DNA of 64,000 nt from Rhinopithecus roxellana (lineage: Eukaryota > Chordata > Mammalia > Primates > Cercopithecidae): assembly GCF_007565055.1 (NCBI RefSeq), contig NC_044556.1, positions 132,035,808-132,099,807 of the forward strand, given 5' to 3'. The notes below the pieces were generated by a model. The model was not told the DNA's origin, ran no database searches, and saw only the letters and a list, made by a program, of their open reading frames with translations. Within the stretch, counting starts at the first letter, position 1; each line of letters starts with the position of its first letter. Shown here piece by piece: positions 51,340 to 64,000 of this stretch. Both the position numbers and the translations under genes were made by a program.

Positions 51340-52290
51340 TGAAGGGGTGGCCTACCCCTCCACACCTGCGGGTATTTCTCGTTAGGTGGAACGAGAGACT
51401 TGAGAAAAGAAATGAGACACAGAGACAAAAGTATAGAGAAAGAAAAAGTGGGCCCAGGGGACCCAGGACGGGTCTCTGAGTTCCCTTAGTATTTATTGAT
51501 AATTATCTTTACCATCTTAAAGAAAAGGAAGTGGCAGGACAATAGGATCATTGTAGGGAGAAAGTCAGCAGTAAGACATATGAATAAAGTTCTCTGTGAC
51601 ATGAATAAGTTTAAGGAAAAGTGCTGTGCCTTGATATGCACATGTAAACATCTCCATAAACCTTTTTAGTGCATAAAGAGCAGCATTGCACTAGCAAGTC
51701 CCGCCTTTCGCCCTAAGGCGGTTTTCTCCTTTCTTAGTAAACAGAATATACAATCGGGTTTTATACCGAGATGTTCCATTGCCCAGGGGCGGGCAGGAGA
51801 CAGATGATTTTCTCTATCTCAACTGCCAACAACCGCCAAGAGGCCTTCTTTCCTCTTGTACTGGTCCTCCTCAGCACAGACCCTTCACAGGTGTCAGGCT
51901 GGGGGACAATCAGGTCTTTCCCATCCCACAAGGCCATATTTCAGACTATCACATGGGGAGAAACCTTGGACAATACCTAGCTTTCCTAGGCAGAGGTCCC
52001 TGCGACCTTTGGCAGTGTGCGTGTCCCTGGGTACTTGAGATTAAGAGAATGGTGATGACTTTTAACCAGCAAGCTGCCTTCAGGCACTTGTTTAACAAAG
52101 CACAACCTGCACAGCCCAAAATCCTTTAAACCTCGAGTCACCATAGCACATGTCTCTTGCAAGGACAAGGTTGGGGGTAGGGTCACAGATTAACAGCATC
52201 TCAAATACAGAACAAAATGCAGTCTCTTATGTCTACTTCTTTCTATATAGACACAGTAACAGTAACAGGCTGATCTCTCTTTTCCCCACA
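51340..52290 (-). mobile_element. ERVK (HML group) solo LTR with perfect 6-bp target duplication
   Basis: 951-bp LTR. On the minus strand it runs from TGTGGGGAAAAGAGAGATCAGCC to GGGTAGGCCACCCCTTCA. It contains a TATA box (TATAAAA, 51759-51765, in 'CGGTATAAAACCCG') and AATAAA (51492-51497). CTCCCT lies directly outside both ends (51334-51339 and 52291-52296). No internal proviral sequence flanks it, so it is a solo LTR left by recombination. It resembles LTR5-type HML LTRs; the exact group is uncertain. Confidence 0.88.
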
Positions 52291-52599
52291 CTCCCTTGCT
52301 AGCATGTCTTTCAGGCAGAGCATGTAATTGCCTCTCTGGGACTCTGAGCTCCCTCTGCCTTCTCGCAGGGCAACCAGTAACTAACATTCGAGATGGTGGC
52401 AGCTCCATCAGCCAGGAACCCAGGAGGGCTGTGACAAACAGAGCATCTCTGCTGCTCATAGTGAATATGTAGCATGGGAGGGAAATAATTTTTTATTTTA
52501 ATTTTAAAACCTCCCTACCCACACCCCCTCCCCAGATAAGTGCTCTGGGAAAAAATTGAGCAGTGTTAAGGGGATTGGAAGTGTAGGGGTAGAGACTGC
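52291..52599. other. Unique DNA between the ERVK LTR and L2
   Basis: Nothing recognised. Confidence 0.4.
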
Positions 52600-54650
52600 A
52601 ATTTAAATTCCAGGGGCAAAGTTGATCTCATTAAGATGACTTTCGTGCAAAATCTTGAAGGAGGCAAGGGAGTAAGATGTGCAAATATCTGGGATAAGCC
52701 AGAAAGGGAAGAACCAGTGCAGAGGCCTGAAGTGTGTGGGTCAAGGACACCTAGGTGGGTGGAATGGGCAGTGGGAAGAGCAGGAGGAGGTGCAGTCCTG
52801 GCCAGATCACACAGGGTCTTGCAGGTCATTGAAAGGAGTTTGGCATTTTCTCTGGGTAATATTTTAACCAGATCACTCTGGCTACTGTTTTAAGAAAGCT
52901 GATGGGAGCAATGGTGGACTCAGGAGGATCAGTTCGGAGGCTTTGCAGTAATCTGGGTAAGGGATGATAGTGGCTTGGACCAGAGTTGTCACAAATGGTG
53001 AGAAATGGTCAATTTCTAGATATGTTTTGAAGTTAGAGCTAACATGATTTTGTTATATGTTGGCTATGGGGTGTGAGAGAAAGAGAGGAGTCAAGGACGA
53101 CTCTTAGGTTTTTGACCTGAACAACCAGAAGGATGGAGCTGCCATTAACTGAGCAGGGGAAGACTATGGGAGAAACAGAGTTTAGGAGAGAAAGTCCAGG
53201 AGCTTCAGTTTAGACGAGGTTTCCACTTGGAAACATCGATGCGACAATTGGAGAGGCATCTGGATTTCAAGATGAGGATCTTGGTAGAAAATACAATTTG
53301 AATTATCAATGTGTGGATTGCACTTAAAGCCATCGGATTCTCTGAGTCACCAAGGGAGCATATACAGTGAAGAGAGTCAAGGACTGAGCCCTGGACCAGT
53401 CCAAAGTTCATAATTAGGGGAGATGAGAAATGCCCAGCAAAAGAGGTGAAAAGATGTGGACAAAAGATTTGAAGAGAAGTCAGATGTGTGTGATATTTTG
53501 GAGATCAACGGAAGAAAATGGTTCAAGGAGAAGGGGGTGCTGCATGATGTCAAACATTGCTGAGAATTCCTATTAATGAGAACTAAGAATTGACCATCCA
53601 ATTAAGATACATGGGGATCAAACCTGATTGGAGTAGATTTAAGGGAGGAGAGGAACTGTAGTCTGTGAGTCTAAACAGATTGTTCAAGGAGTGATTACGT
53701 GGGAATAGAGAAATGGGATTGTGTCCTTGAGAAAGTAAGAGAGGATGGGACTCAGGGCCCATACAGGAGTGACCTCTGCACAGGCAACTTGTTCACAGGG
53801 AAAGGAGAGCGGAAGTCATGGACACAGGCACAGGTGTGTGGTTAGATGTGGAGGTGGCAGCTTGAGGAAGTACTCTTGCTAGGGTTGCTTTGTCTAAATA
53901 AGAAGCAAGGTCATTGGCTGAGATGGATGATAGTGGAGGAGGCGTGGGAAGTCTAAAGAGAAAAAAGGCATAAAATATTCATTTGCAGAGTGAATGGGTT
54001 CATAATTGCCAGGCAGCAATAAAGGCCCACGCGAGGTTAGTGGTCATGAATTAAAGTTAGGCCAGCTGGGAAGATGGTGTGCTTTCCCCAGCATGTTGGC
54101 TGTGTGGGCAGAAGCTTGGAGTTCACCATTGTTAGAGTTTTGCCAGACAAATGCAACGAAACTAAAGAAAGGTACTGAAGATGAGGGGTTATGAAAAAAG
54201 TGACTAACGTGATGAACCATGGAATTGAAGCCTGAGGGTAGCAGGATGACTAAAAAGGTGGAAGGGCCAGGCTCCCCCTGGGTGGAAGGACTGGTGGTGG
54301 TGGGTTTTCAGGGGCAGCGACCTGGGAAGTTTAAGCAGGTGCTGGCCAGAGAGGGAGCTGCACCAAACTAAGACTGCAGAGGGATTGCAGTTATTGATGA
54401 CAAGCTTTAGATTTGGGCCATTTGCATATTTGATAGAGTAAAGGACAAGATTCTTGGAGGAGAGGAGCTCACCGACTCAGGGAAGCAAGAAGCCAGCTTC
54501 ACGGAGTTGTAGTTCTTAGAATGATGAAAAGTGGGGTTAGTGAAAATGATGGTGAACCAGGTGCTGAGATCCATATAAGGAATGAGAGGAAGCCATCTGG
54601 GGTTTGTGGGAGACTTCATGGAGGAGTGGTGGATGCTGCAGTCTGCTTAT
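52600..54650 (-). mobile_element. Long L2 LINE remnant, antisense
   Basis: About 2 kb of antisense L2. 'ccagatcactctggctactgttttaag', 'gggatgatagtggcttggaccagagttgtcac', 'gagaggagtcaaggacgactcttaggtttttg' and 'caaggactgagccctgga' are the reverse of the L2 ORF2 reverse-transcriptase and C-terminal regions in order. Many stops; inactive. Confidence 0.8.
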
Positions 54651-54889
54651 TCAAAGCTGGGGAGTTTTAAGAGAGGAAGAATTGTCTGAAATAGCAAAGG
54701 AGTGAGGAAGACACTTGCCCCACCCAGTGGTAGAAGGGATGTGGAAGAGAAAATTAATCCTCCACTTGAGAAGTCTGCAGGGAACTATTCTCAGAAGAGA
54801 GCCATGTTTCATGAGAGCAAAAAGGGGAAGAGAAGATGTTGAGGATATAGGATATTGTTTCTATCCAGTGTAACATGTTTCAATTACTT

Positions 54890-55130
54890 CTCACCATGCT
54901 TTGAACCTTCCAAACCAAATCCCTTGCCACTAGCCCGCTACCTCTCTACATTCCAGCCACACTATCCTTAGCATGTTCCTTGGATATATCAAGTTCTTTC
55001 CAACCCTGGGGCCTTTGCACTTGCTGGCATGTTCTTTCCTTTCTTGAAATTGTACCTCTTCCCCACCTCCATCCCTTAAGTCTCATGTTGAATGTCATTT
55101 CCTTAAGAAACCTTGCCGAACACCCTCTTT
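54890..55130 (+). mobile_element. L2 LINE 3' fragment, sense
   Basis: 'cattccagccacactatcc', 'ggggcctttgcacttgctggcatgttctttcc' and 'aatgtcatttccttaagaaaccttgcc' are sense L2 blocks. Confidence 0.75.
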
Positions 55131-56054
55131 AAATCATGGTGCTGTGCTTGGCACCACTGAAGCAATAGGAATCCACACACAGTTTCTATCTCCAAGTTAG
55201 TTTACAGTCTGGTGAAGCAAAGAGGGGAGCAGGTGGTTTGAAAGTGTCTTAAGGGCTTCAATGGGGTAAACCCAGAGCATGTGGGAGCACACAGAAGAAA
55301 CTATTACATGAGCCATGGTGGGGGTGGGGATGGTAATGGAGGTGGGTGGGGGGCAGTGGGAGAGTTTCATATAATGGTTAAACAGAGGCCTGAGGATTAT
55401 CAGGAGTTAGTGAGGAGAGGGTGGGGGCTACTGAGAGAGTGTGGGGAGCCATGAGCTGGTCAGGATGGCTGGAATGTAGCAGCATGTGGGGATGATGCTA
55501 TAGGGATGAGTGTGCCATGGCAGACTTGCAGGACATGCTATGGATTGGGCTCTTTCCTGAGGTCTCTGGGGGCCACTAAAGGATGACTTTTTGTCTTTAT
55601 ACATGAAGAGGTATATATATATATAAATATTTTGCAAAATAATTATGACCAGAAGCGGAGTATTATCAAATTTGGCCCCTTCTGTGTTTGGCCCTAGAAC
55701 AAGTATAGAGCTGCCATCTGGGAACCCAGTGACCACAACCTTCTGGGGCACAAGACAAGGCCTAGTGCTGTCTGGGCAAAAATTGGCTGGGATCGTAGAA
55801 CTGCCAGAGCTGCAGAACGTCCTGGACTAGTGGCCTCCCACCCACCACCCAGTGTCATTCACCAGCTTTGTAGTTGGGACACTTTCTCCATGTTATCCTA
55901 ATGACAAGAAGATAAAAAGCAAGATAACAATTGAATGGAATCATTATAAAATGTTCCCAGTCCCCTTCCAAACTATAAGCTTTGAGACTTCCTTTCTCTA
56001 ACTCGAGACTACAGAGTTACACCCTGATGCCTTGTGAGATGACTGTGACTTACA
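55131..56054. other. Unique DNA with L2 scraps and a short (TA)n
   Basis: A weak L2 piece lies near 55140-55230 and (TA)n at 55612-55625. No gene. Confidence 0.4.
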
Positions 56055-56265
56055 TTTATTGTGTGCTTAGCAGGTGCCAGGCCCGTATCACAACAACACA
56101 GGCAGATGCTTTCATCGCCATTTTGTACAAAAGGAAACTGAGGCAGAGAGGTTAAGTAAATTACCCTTTGTCACATAGCTAATGAGTGACAGGGCAAAGA
56201 TTCAGACCCATGGAGTCTGATTCCAGAGCCCATGGTCTATACCAACACTCATACCACCTCTAAAG
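56055..56265 (-). repeat. MIR SINE
   Basis: 'caaaaggaaactgaggcagagaggttaagtaaattaccc' is a typical antisense MIR core. Confidence 0.8.
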
Positions 56266-56716
56266 CTGCTGTCTTCTAAGTTGTCAGAGTAAGATTAAAT
56301 CAGGTTCAAGCAGTGTGGAAGTGAGGCATACCTGGCTGTGTTCAAGACTTTATAAAACTTCTCTGGGACCAATGACCAGAACATTCCACAGCTCAGAACC
56401 TTTGTTTTTGACCAGACTGGGGGCATCTAAAGAAAAGCTCTAGGGAAAGGAGGTAGCAGAGCATGGGCTACCTGCTCTCAGTTCCCACTGGCTGGCTCAG
56501 CGGGGGGCTCCGGAGCATGGTGGTCTGTGTCTATACAGCCCACAGCCTTCCTGTGCTTTCTCCCTGAGTGTACACACAGTGTCAATGGAAACACATTCAT
56601 CACATGTTACATGTCTCTACCAGTCAAGGGCGGAAGCACAAATGTCTGAGGACTTGTTCAGGAAGGGCTTTGGGGAGCATCTGCTCAACATGAAAGTTGC
56701 TAGAAATGTAACTGGG

Positions 56717-58239
<1,523 letters not shown>

Positions 58240-58440
58240 GCAATTCATATCTGGCTCATCCTTTTACCTGGAATCTTCTCCATTTTTCAACTGGTTAACA
58301 CTGGCTTATCTTCAGAACTCAGCTCAAGACATTTCCTCAGAGATGTTATTCATATTCATGAATCACCCCCATTTCTCACTCCCTTCTGCAAAAGCGGGGC
58401 TTTGCGTTATTGTCCTCTGCATTGCCAGCCCCCTTATAAC
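58240..58440 (+). mobile_element. L2 LINE 3' fragment, sense
   Basis: 'ccttttacctggaatcttctcc' and 'agaactcagctcaagacatttcctcagaga' are typical L2 3' blocks. Confidence 0.65.
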
Positions 58441-58704
58441 AAGTGCTCCACAAACACACGCTGACTTGCACTGAATTCAAGGCAAGGTGGTGGGTGAGCG
58501 CGATCCACCTGTTGACTGGTGGCTTCCCAGGGAAGATAGGCTTAAACAAGAGGCACCAAAAGAGGCGCATGTTTGGGGGACATTCCACCTCTTAGAATAA
58601 GATATTCAAAGGCAGAACCAGAGAGGGAGGACAGGCAGGCCTCTCCCGGCTCCCTGTCTCTATTTACACCAGGCATTGAGAGTGGGGGACAGTTCTAAGG
58701 CTGA

Positions 58705-58719
58705 CCAGGAGGTGGCAGC
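58705..58719 (+). promoter_or_regulatory. CTCF-type motif, 14/15, plus orientation
   Basis: Reads CCAGGAGGTGGCAGC, one mismatch from the core consensus, in non-repetitive sequence. Its orientation is opposite to the sites near 2 kb and 37 kb. Confidence 0.5.
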
Positions 58720-58892
58720 ATTGCCCCTTGGATGAGGGACTCCCTTCAGCAGGACAGAGGCAAAGGACACACCTGTCTAGCTCTGGGAGGCAGTCACCAG
58801 GAAGCCTCCTCTAGGCCAGTCTCAGAGGGCCAGGATGCCACCTGCCCTGCACACAGTAGGGATCTCTAGCCATGTGAGGATCCAGTGTGGTT

Positions 58893-59210
58893 TTGTTTGT
58901 TTGTTTTTTTTGTTTTTAAGACAGAGTTTAAGACAGAGTTTTGCTCTTGTTGCCCAAGCTGGAGTGTAGTGGTGCAATCATGGCTCATTGCAACCTCCAC
59001 CTCCTGGGTTGCAATTCATATGCTTCAGCCTCCTGAGTAGCTAGGACTACAGATGCCCACCACCACACCCGGCTAATTTTTGTATTTTTAGTAGAGACGG
59101 GGTTTCACCATGTTGGCCAGGCTAGTCTCAAACTCCTGACCTCAAGTGATCCTCCTGCCTCTGCCTCCCAAAGTGCTGGGATTATAGGTGTGAGCCACCA
59201 CACCCGGCCC
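58893..59210 (-). mobile_element. Alu with small tandem duplication
   Basis: Reverse Alu with 'aagacagagttt' repeated near its tail (58919-58942). Confidence 0.92.
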
Positions 59211-62200
59211 CAGCTTTCTAGGGGCTTTACATGGGGAAAGAAGGAAGGAAGAATGGGAGAGAGGGAGGGAGAGAAGGGACTCAGGCGTCAATCTAGAACC
59301 CCTGCATCAGAATCTCTTGGATGGTTCCTGGGAATCCCCAGGTGATTCTGATGGAGGCAGGCACAGTTTTCCCCTGTGTGACTAATTTCTCAAGGCCTCA
59401 CCTTTCAATCACAGAACTGATTTTATCCATTGTGAAAACCTAATGCAGACCCCAGCGCACGCCTCCTGCTCTCCCTCTGGGCACTCCAGCTGGGAGGCTG
59501 ACCAAGGTATTTTAGGCATCCAGCCAGAGATGGCGGCTAGGTTGCAAAGACAAACAGTGCCCTCCTGGGCACAGCCCTATGCCCCCGGTGGGCACTCCCC
59601 GCTCTCCTTCTCGTCCTGTCTCCTGACACAGCCCACCCCACCCCAGCAGTGGCGCCCCAGGCTGAGCTTCAACCCAACTCTTGGGTAAGCAGCAGGGAAG
59701 CTGAGGAGTATTTCACAGTTAGCTCTGTCCCCTCTCAAACAGGCAGTATTTTCAGGAGTCCTTTGTGACATTGAGGCCCGTGGGGGACATCTTGATGCTG
59801 ACTGGGGGCACACGTTGGCAGGGCTACCCCCACGTGGAAAATGTTGCCCAGGGTGGTGGGCTTTTGGTTTTAACAACAAGTGACTCAATTGTTGTCTCTT
59901 CTTCCTGCAGTCTCCCCAAGTCACTGCCCACAGATGGCCCTGGGCAGAAAGTGGCCAAAGAGAGTGAAGCCCGGGGGAGGAAAGCTCGGGTGCCCATGGC
60001 GCCTACTGGATGGCTGGCCTGGTTGGGACCCACTCTGGCGGGACCAGCTCCTGGTGGTTCCCTGCACATCCATCCGCTGTTTCCCATCTCCACTCTGCCA
60101 GAAAGTCCTTCCTCTCCTGACCCCACCATCCAAACCCTACGTGTTTCAGGAAATCATTTTTCAGATGCTACCTGGGGGCTCCTGCACCTCCTGTGCATTT
60201 TCTTGGAATCTCTCATGGAACCATGCGTGATGACTGTTTCTGTATACACCACATCTCTGCGTGGGAAGCACCTCAGGGATAGAGGGCACTCTGTTCCGTA
60301 CCCATCCCAGCCCTTAGTGCAGGGGAAGAGACCCATGAATGTTAACTATTGTGAGTACATGACGGGAGGGAGAAGGTGGTGGTGCCTCAGGGTCGACAGG
60401 AAGGGACAGGAAGGTTTCATCACGGAGTCAGGAAGGGGGCCGGGCCCTGAAGGATGGATTCCATTTCTAGGTGAAAGTCACCAGCATGCGATCAGAGCAT
60501 CCTTCTTAAGTAGAGTCAGTGCTGTGCTATTTTGGGTGGAATGAAGGTGGTCTGTGGGTGGGAAAGACCAGTCATGATCCCTAGTCCATTTTGTGGGTGC
60601 CCCTGGCTGATCCCCAAGACAGCTTCCTGGAGTGTGTGGATTGACCTCAGATGGCAGGGCCTGGGCTTCTCTCCTGAACCCCGTTCACACTGAAAAAGGA
60701 CATGAAGGACAAGGACCAAGAGAGGGCTGGAGGCAGAAATGCTGTCAGAGCAGACACAGGGCCCCATCCCAATCCTTGTGCCTGAAGCAGAGTTGCAGTG
60801 TGGCGTCTACTGGCACTAGTACAGCAAAGTGACACCCTAAAATCAAAGCGGGAACAGCAGGAGATGGAGCCCGTGTCTTTGAGGACCTCAGAGGCAGAAC
60901 TTCTGGCTGGGGCCTGAGGACTTTTGCACTCTCCTAAGCACCCTTGCCTTTTCTTGCCATCCCGAGGGAGATGTTATCTCCAGACTCTGGAGCTATTGCA
61001 AGCTGCTGCTCTTCCATGAAAAGCTTGGGGCCTTGGCTCAGTGAAGTCAGGATGTTTTGAGGAGATTACAGGGAGGGTGGAGGAAACAGGAGGGCCCACA
61101 GGGTGGGTGAAAAACCTTATTCTCCACCCTCTCAGCTCCACCCTGCATGCACTACCGGCATTCTCAAGGCTTCCTTCTCAGTTTGCGTAAGACAAGGAAA
61201 GCCTGAACCAGGGATTCCCCTGTCAGCCACCCCAACCTCAGCCCCTGAGGGTGGGTGTGCGTGCGAGGGATAGGGCGGGGAGCCACAAGCTCATCTTCCG
61301 GCCCACCACAGCTCATCTGGCCTTGCCTCGATTGCCTGGGGAAAATGGCACCTTGAGGACAGCGTGTGCCTTGCTTTCTCCTAGGAGAATGTTCTCTTCC
61401 TCTACTCACTGATGGAGCTCTGGCTAAAAAAGGTGTATCTCCCTGCCTTTTCTTTCTTACCCCTTGAGGGCCTCTCTGTAGCCTTTGTCAGGCCACACTG
61501 ATGAGCTCAGAACAGAAAACTTATGGCTATATGGGAGCATGCTCCTCCCTCATAGCTCCTAGTCAGACCTGGACATCTGGGGAAGCCCCGGATCGGAGCC
61601 CCAGGCTGGCCCTGGACCAGACCCCTGCTCCTCTGTCCCAGGCTGGCCCACTGCCTCCATGAGTCACTAAGGTAACCAGGAGGGCAACCACAGGAGGAAA
61701 ACAGCCACCCTTATTGCCCCAGGCAGCAGTCCCAGTCCAGGGCAAAACTGGGGCATTACTTCAAGTCTACCAAAATCAGGCCTGTGCCTGGGGCTGCAGG
61801 AGGTGGCTGCAAAGAGGCTGGGTGGGGCAGCAGGAAGCCTTGTGTAACTCACGTGTGTCCTGACTTGCCATTTCTGATGTCAGCACCTTCAGATGCCCTT
61901 TCATGGGGTAGGAACTGGGAAGGGTAGAGGTAGTAAGATCTGAACAGAGCTGGGTGAATTCCCACGGAAGATGGAGCATCGAGCCGTCAATGCCTTTTGG
62001 TAAACAAGTCGCAGTTCTTCCCTCTTGGCTCATCCTCATGGGCACATCCCAGTGGTGTTCCCTGCCCACCTCTGCACCCACATTTAAGGTGTGTAATCTG
62101 CCTCCAGCTCCGTCCTCCCCACCTCAGAGCCTTAGGATCCCTGGCTCTGACATTCAGTGCAATGTATGCCACCTGGCAGGCGCTCAGCGTTTTGAGCGAA

Positions 62201-62540
62201 AGAATAAATGTTTAGGTTTCCAACAGCACTCCATGGTGCTGGGATCACAGAGTGGTTGCTAAACCCAGGGTGCTGATTTGAGTGCTCACTGGGTGCTCCT
62301 CCGAAAGTGAGGGAAGTGACCCTGTGGGCTGTGGCAGAGGTCGCATCCCCTGAGTTGCTGACCTTGCAGAGAGGCGGAGGGGTCTTCTGCCTGTGGGTGG
62401 GGTGAAGCACTGTGTATATCTATATCTGCTTGGCGGCCTGTTTCCTCCCCTTGACTTGTGCCTCCTCAATGGCAAGCCCGAGTCTCATTTAAGCTTTGAA
62501 TTCTAGCACAGAGCCGGGCCCATCCATTAGATGAAGTGTG
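59211..62540. other. Unique, GC-moderate DNA without a convincing gene
   Basis: A MER5-like scrap is likely at 59300-59360 and L2-like scraps at 60100-60350. A 259-codon ORF (59765-60544) shows no domain and overlaps antisense ORFs. No recognised promoter or RNA gene. Confidence 0.45.
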
Positions 62541-62649
62541 TTTACAAGTCTCTTCTGGAGTCAGTGGTGCTCCTGCTGCTTCACCTGGGCTCAGGACACC
62601 AAATGCAAGACGCAGTTTCAGGATCTGGAATCTGCAGAGCCAGTGGGCT
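62541..62649 (+). repeat. Inverted repeat arm A (109 bp)
   Basis: Matches the reverse complement of 63086-63194 at 97 of 109 positions without a gap. I recognise no repeat family. Confidence 0.92.
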
Positions 62650-63085
62650 CCGTAACTTGGGTCTGGGTGCCATGGCTAGCATCGTTGGCTGTAAGGAAGC
62701 TGTTCTGGCAATTATTGATGGCCCCTTCCCTAGCATCTCTGCGACAGGATCCCTGAGAGAGGTCCTCTTCCTCCCTTTCCTCAACATCTGCCCGAGAGCT
62801 TGGCTGAGCTTCCCTGGGCCCTTGCAGCCGTGGTAGGCCTTTAGCACACAGAGTGAATATTTGTAAGATGCTCTGATGAGTGGTGGGAAGAGAATATACA
62901 TTCTGTTTTATAGGAGGCAAGAGAAATATCAGGGGGACAAAGTAAGCTTGCTCTTCACATTTGACCCCCACAGTGTCTGGAATGTGTGAGAGGGATCCTG
63001 CCCTTTCCTTCACCAAGCCACCTAGCAGAACCCACGCCATCCATGGCATCAGTGAGAGAAACACCTCTCCCAGCCTCCCCCGAGC

Positions 63086-63194
63086 AGCCCACTGGTTCTG
63101 CATATTCCAGATCCTGAAACTGCATCTTGCACTCGGTGTCCTGAGCCCAGCTGAAGCAGTAGGAGCACCACCGACTCGGAAACAGACTTGTAAA
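63086..63194 (-). repeat. Inverted repeat arm B (109 bp)
   Basis: Partner of 62541-62649; a 436-bp spacer lies between them. Confidence 0.92.
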
Positions 63195-64000
63195 GAAAGA
63201 AGGTATCTCCCAAGTCAGCCACAGAGGCTCATGGTTTCCTGCTCCATCTAGTCCTGGGTGTTTGCTTAAATGGGCGCTGGCTGACACAACTGAAACCTCA
63301 TGCATCCATCACACATTCGCCCTCAACAAAGACACAGCCCCTCCTCTAAGGCCTGCATTCCCTGTACATACACAGTGCCCTGCCACACAGAGAAACCACA
63401 CGAATGGCCTTCTTGGCTCAAGGAGTCAGGGAGTATGGGCCTGCTGAGCATGAGCCATGTCCAGAAAGTGGAGACCCTGAGAACTGTTGGACATTGTAGG
63501 CATTGGACAGATGTGGGCAGGAGTGGGGACAAAATCACCCATAGTCTTAGACCCCAAATGAGGTGTGAACATGAAATCCATGAAAACCTCATGTGGAGGC
63601 CAAAAGACTAACTAGATTTGCATCTCATCTCTCCAGGCCAGAAGCCTATTATCCGATCCTTGCTCTCATTGCAAGCCCCAGAAGTAACAGCAATTACAAA
63701 ATAAAGAAACGTAAGAACTTGTCAGCTCCAGTTTTGGGGTTTGAGAGTGGTCTCTGGGGAATGATCAGATGGTGGAAGCAGCTGTGGGCAGGGACTCCTT
63801 TTGCAGCGATGATAACTCACGAACTCAGGGCATGCATTCGAGGCAGATCCTGTGGGATTTAGAGCTTGTCCTGCATCTCACAGTTGAGCGGGCAAGAACC
63901 AACTCGATCCAAGTCAGGCTTTGTCCCGCAGGTCATCTGTAAGACCCTGCTCTAGGCTGCTCAGGGACGGTAAGATTTTTGTTCTTGAGGACTGGAGCAG
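63195..64000. other. Unique DNA to the window end
   Basis: No gene or repeat recognised. Confidence 0.4.

Noticed and set aside
55713..55727. Additional CTCF site
   Set aside because: Only 12 of 15 positions fit, with the three 3' positions all wrong.
59765..60544. 259-codon plus-strand ORF
   Set aside because: No domain, no good start context that I could support, overlapping ORFs in other frames, and L2-like scraps in the sequence.
61884..61905. REST/RE1 site
   Set aside because: Only the left half (tcagcacc) fits; the right half does not.

Overview
The window looks like nuclear DNA of an Old World monkey. It has the usual primate load of Alu, L1, L2, MIR, Tigger, MaLR and ERV copies, plus one single-copy gene that reads as primate ZNF648. 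The species hint comes from a young, 5'-truncated Alu at 13607-13791. It carries the 'ggccgg.tctcagctcactgcaagctcc' pattern that I associate with cercopithecoid AluYR subfamilies rather than human AluY. There are no bacterial-type operons, CRISPR arrays or phage modules, and I found no undescribed multi-gene system.

Left part (1-6.2 kb): mostly single-copy AT-rich DNA with MADE1, Alu, MIR and MLT1-type relics. It is interrupted by a GC- and CpG-rich island (1560-2290) without a convincing ORF, holding an Sp1 box and a group of same-orientation CTCF-like motifs. Positions 6.2-18.8 kb are one large nest. An old antisense L1 is split by a roughly 6.5-kb class I endogenous retrovirus (7037-13566, minus strand, both LTRs present, coding capacity lost), by another probable ancient repeat, and by six minus-strand Alus. 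A broken C2H2 zinc-finger pseudogene follows at 19.44-20.7 kb, then a perfect 20-bp hairpin and mostly unique DNA to 27 kb.

Middle (26.9-33.5 kb): ZNF648 on the minus strand. The whole 565-codon reading frame lies in one exon with a good 3' splice site. It encodes a long disordered N-terminus and ten tandem C2H2 fingers, with no KRAB, SCAN or BTB domain. A candidate 5' non-coding exon ends in a consensus splice donor at 33148, about 3.5 kb upstream.

Right part (33.5-64 kb): no convincing gene. It contains a 1.6-kb antisense L1 inserted in a MIR, a CRE-like site cluster at 38.6 kb, a 440-bp polypurine tract at 40.5 kb and a Tigger-type DNA transposon. Further along are L2 pieces in both orientations (including about 2 kb of antisense L2 at 52.6-54.7 kb), a sense L1 with nested Alu and MER2, and a 951-bp ERVK-type solo LTR with a perfect 6-bp target duplication. 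Near the right end lies a 109-bp inverted repeat pair.

The functional content is therefore one DNA-binding protein gene plus candidate regulatory or insulator sites. Everything else reads as a layered record of transposon insertions. Repeat family names are from memory of consensus sequences, not from a database search.
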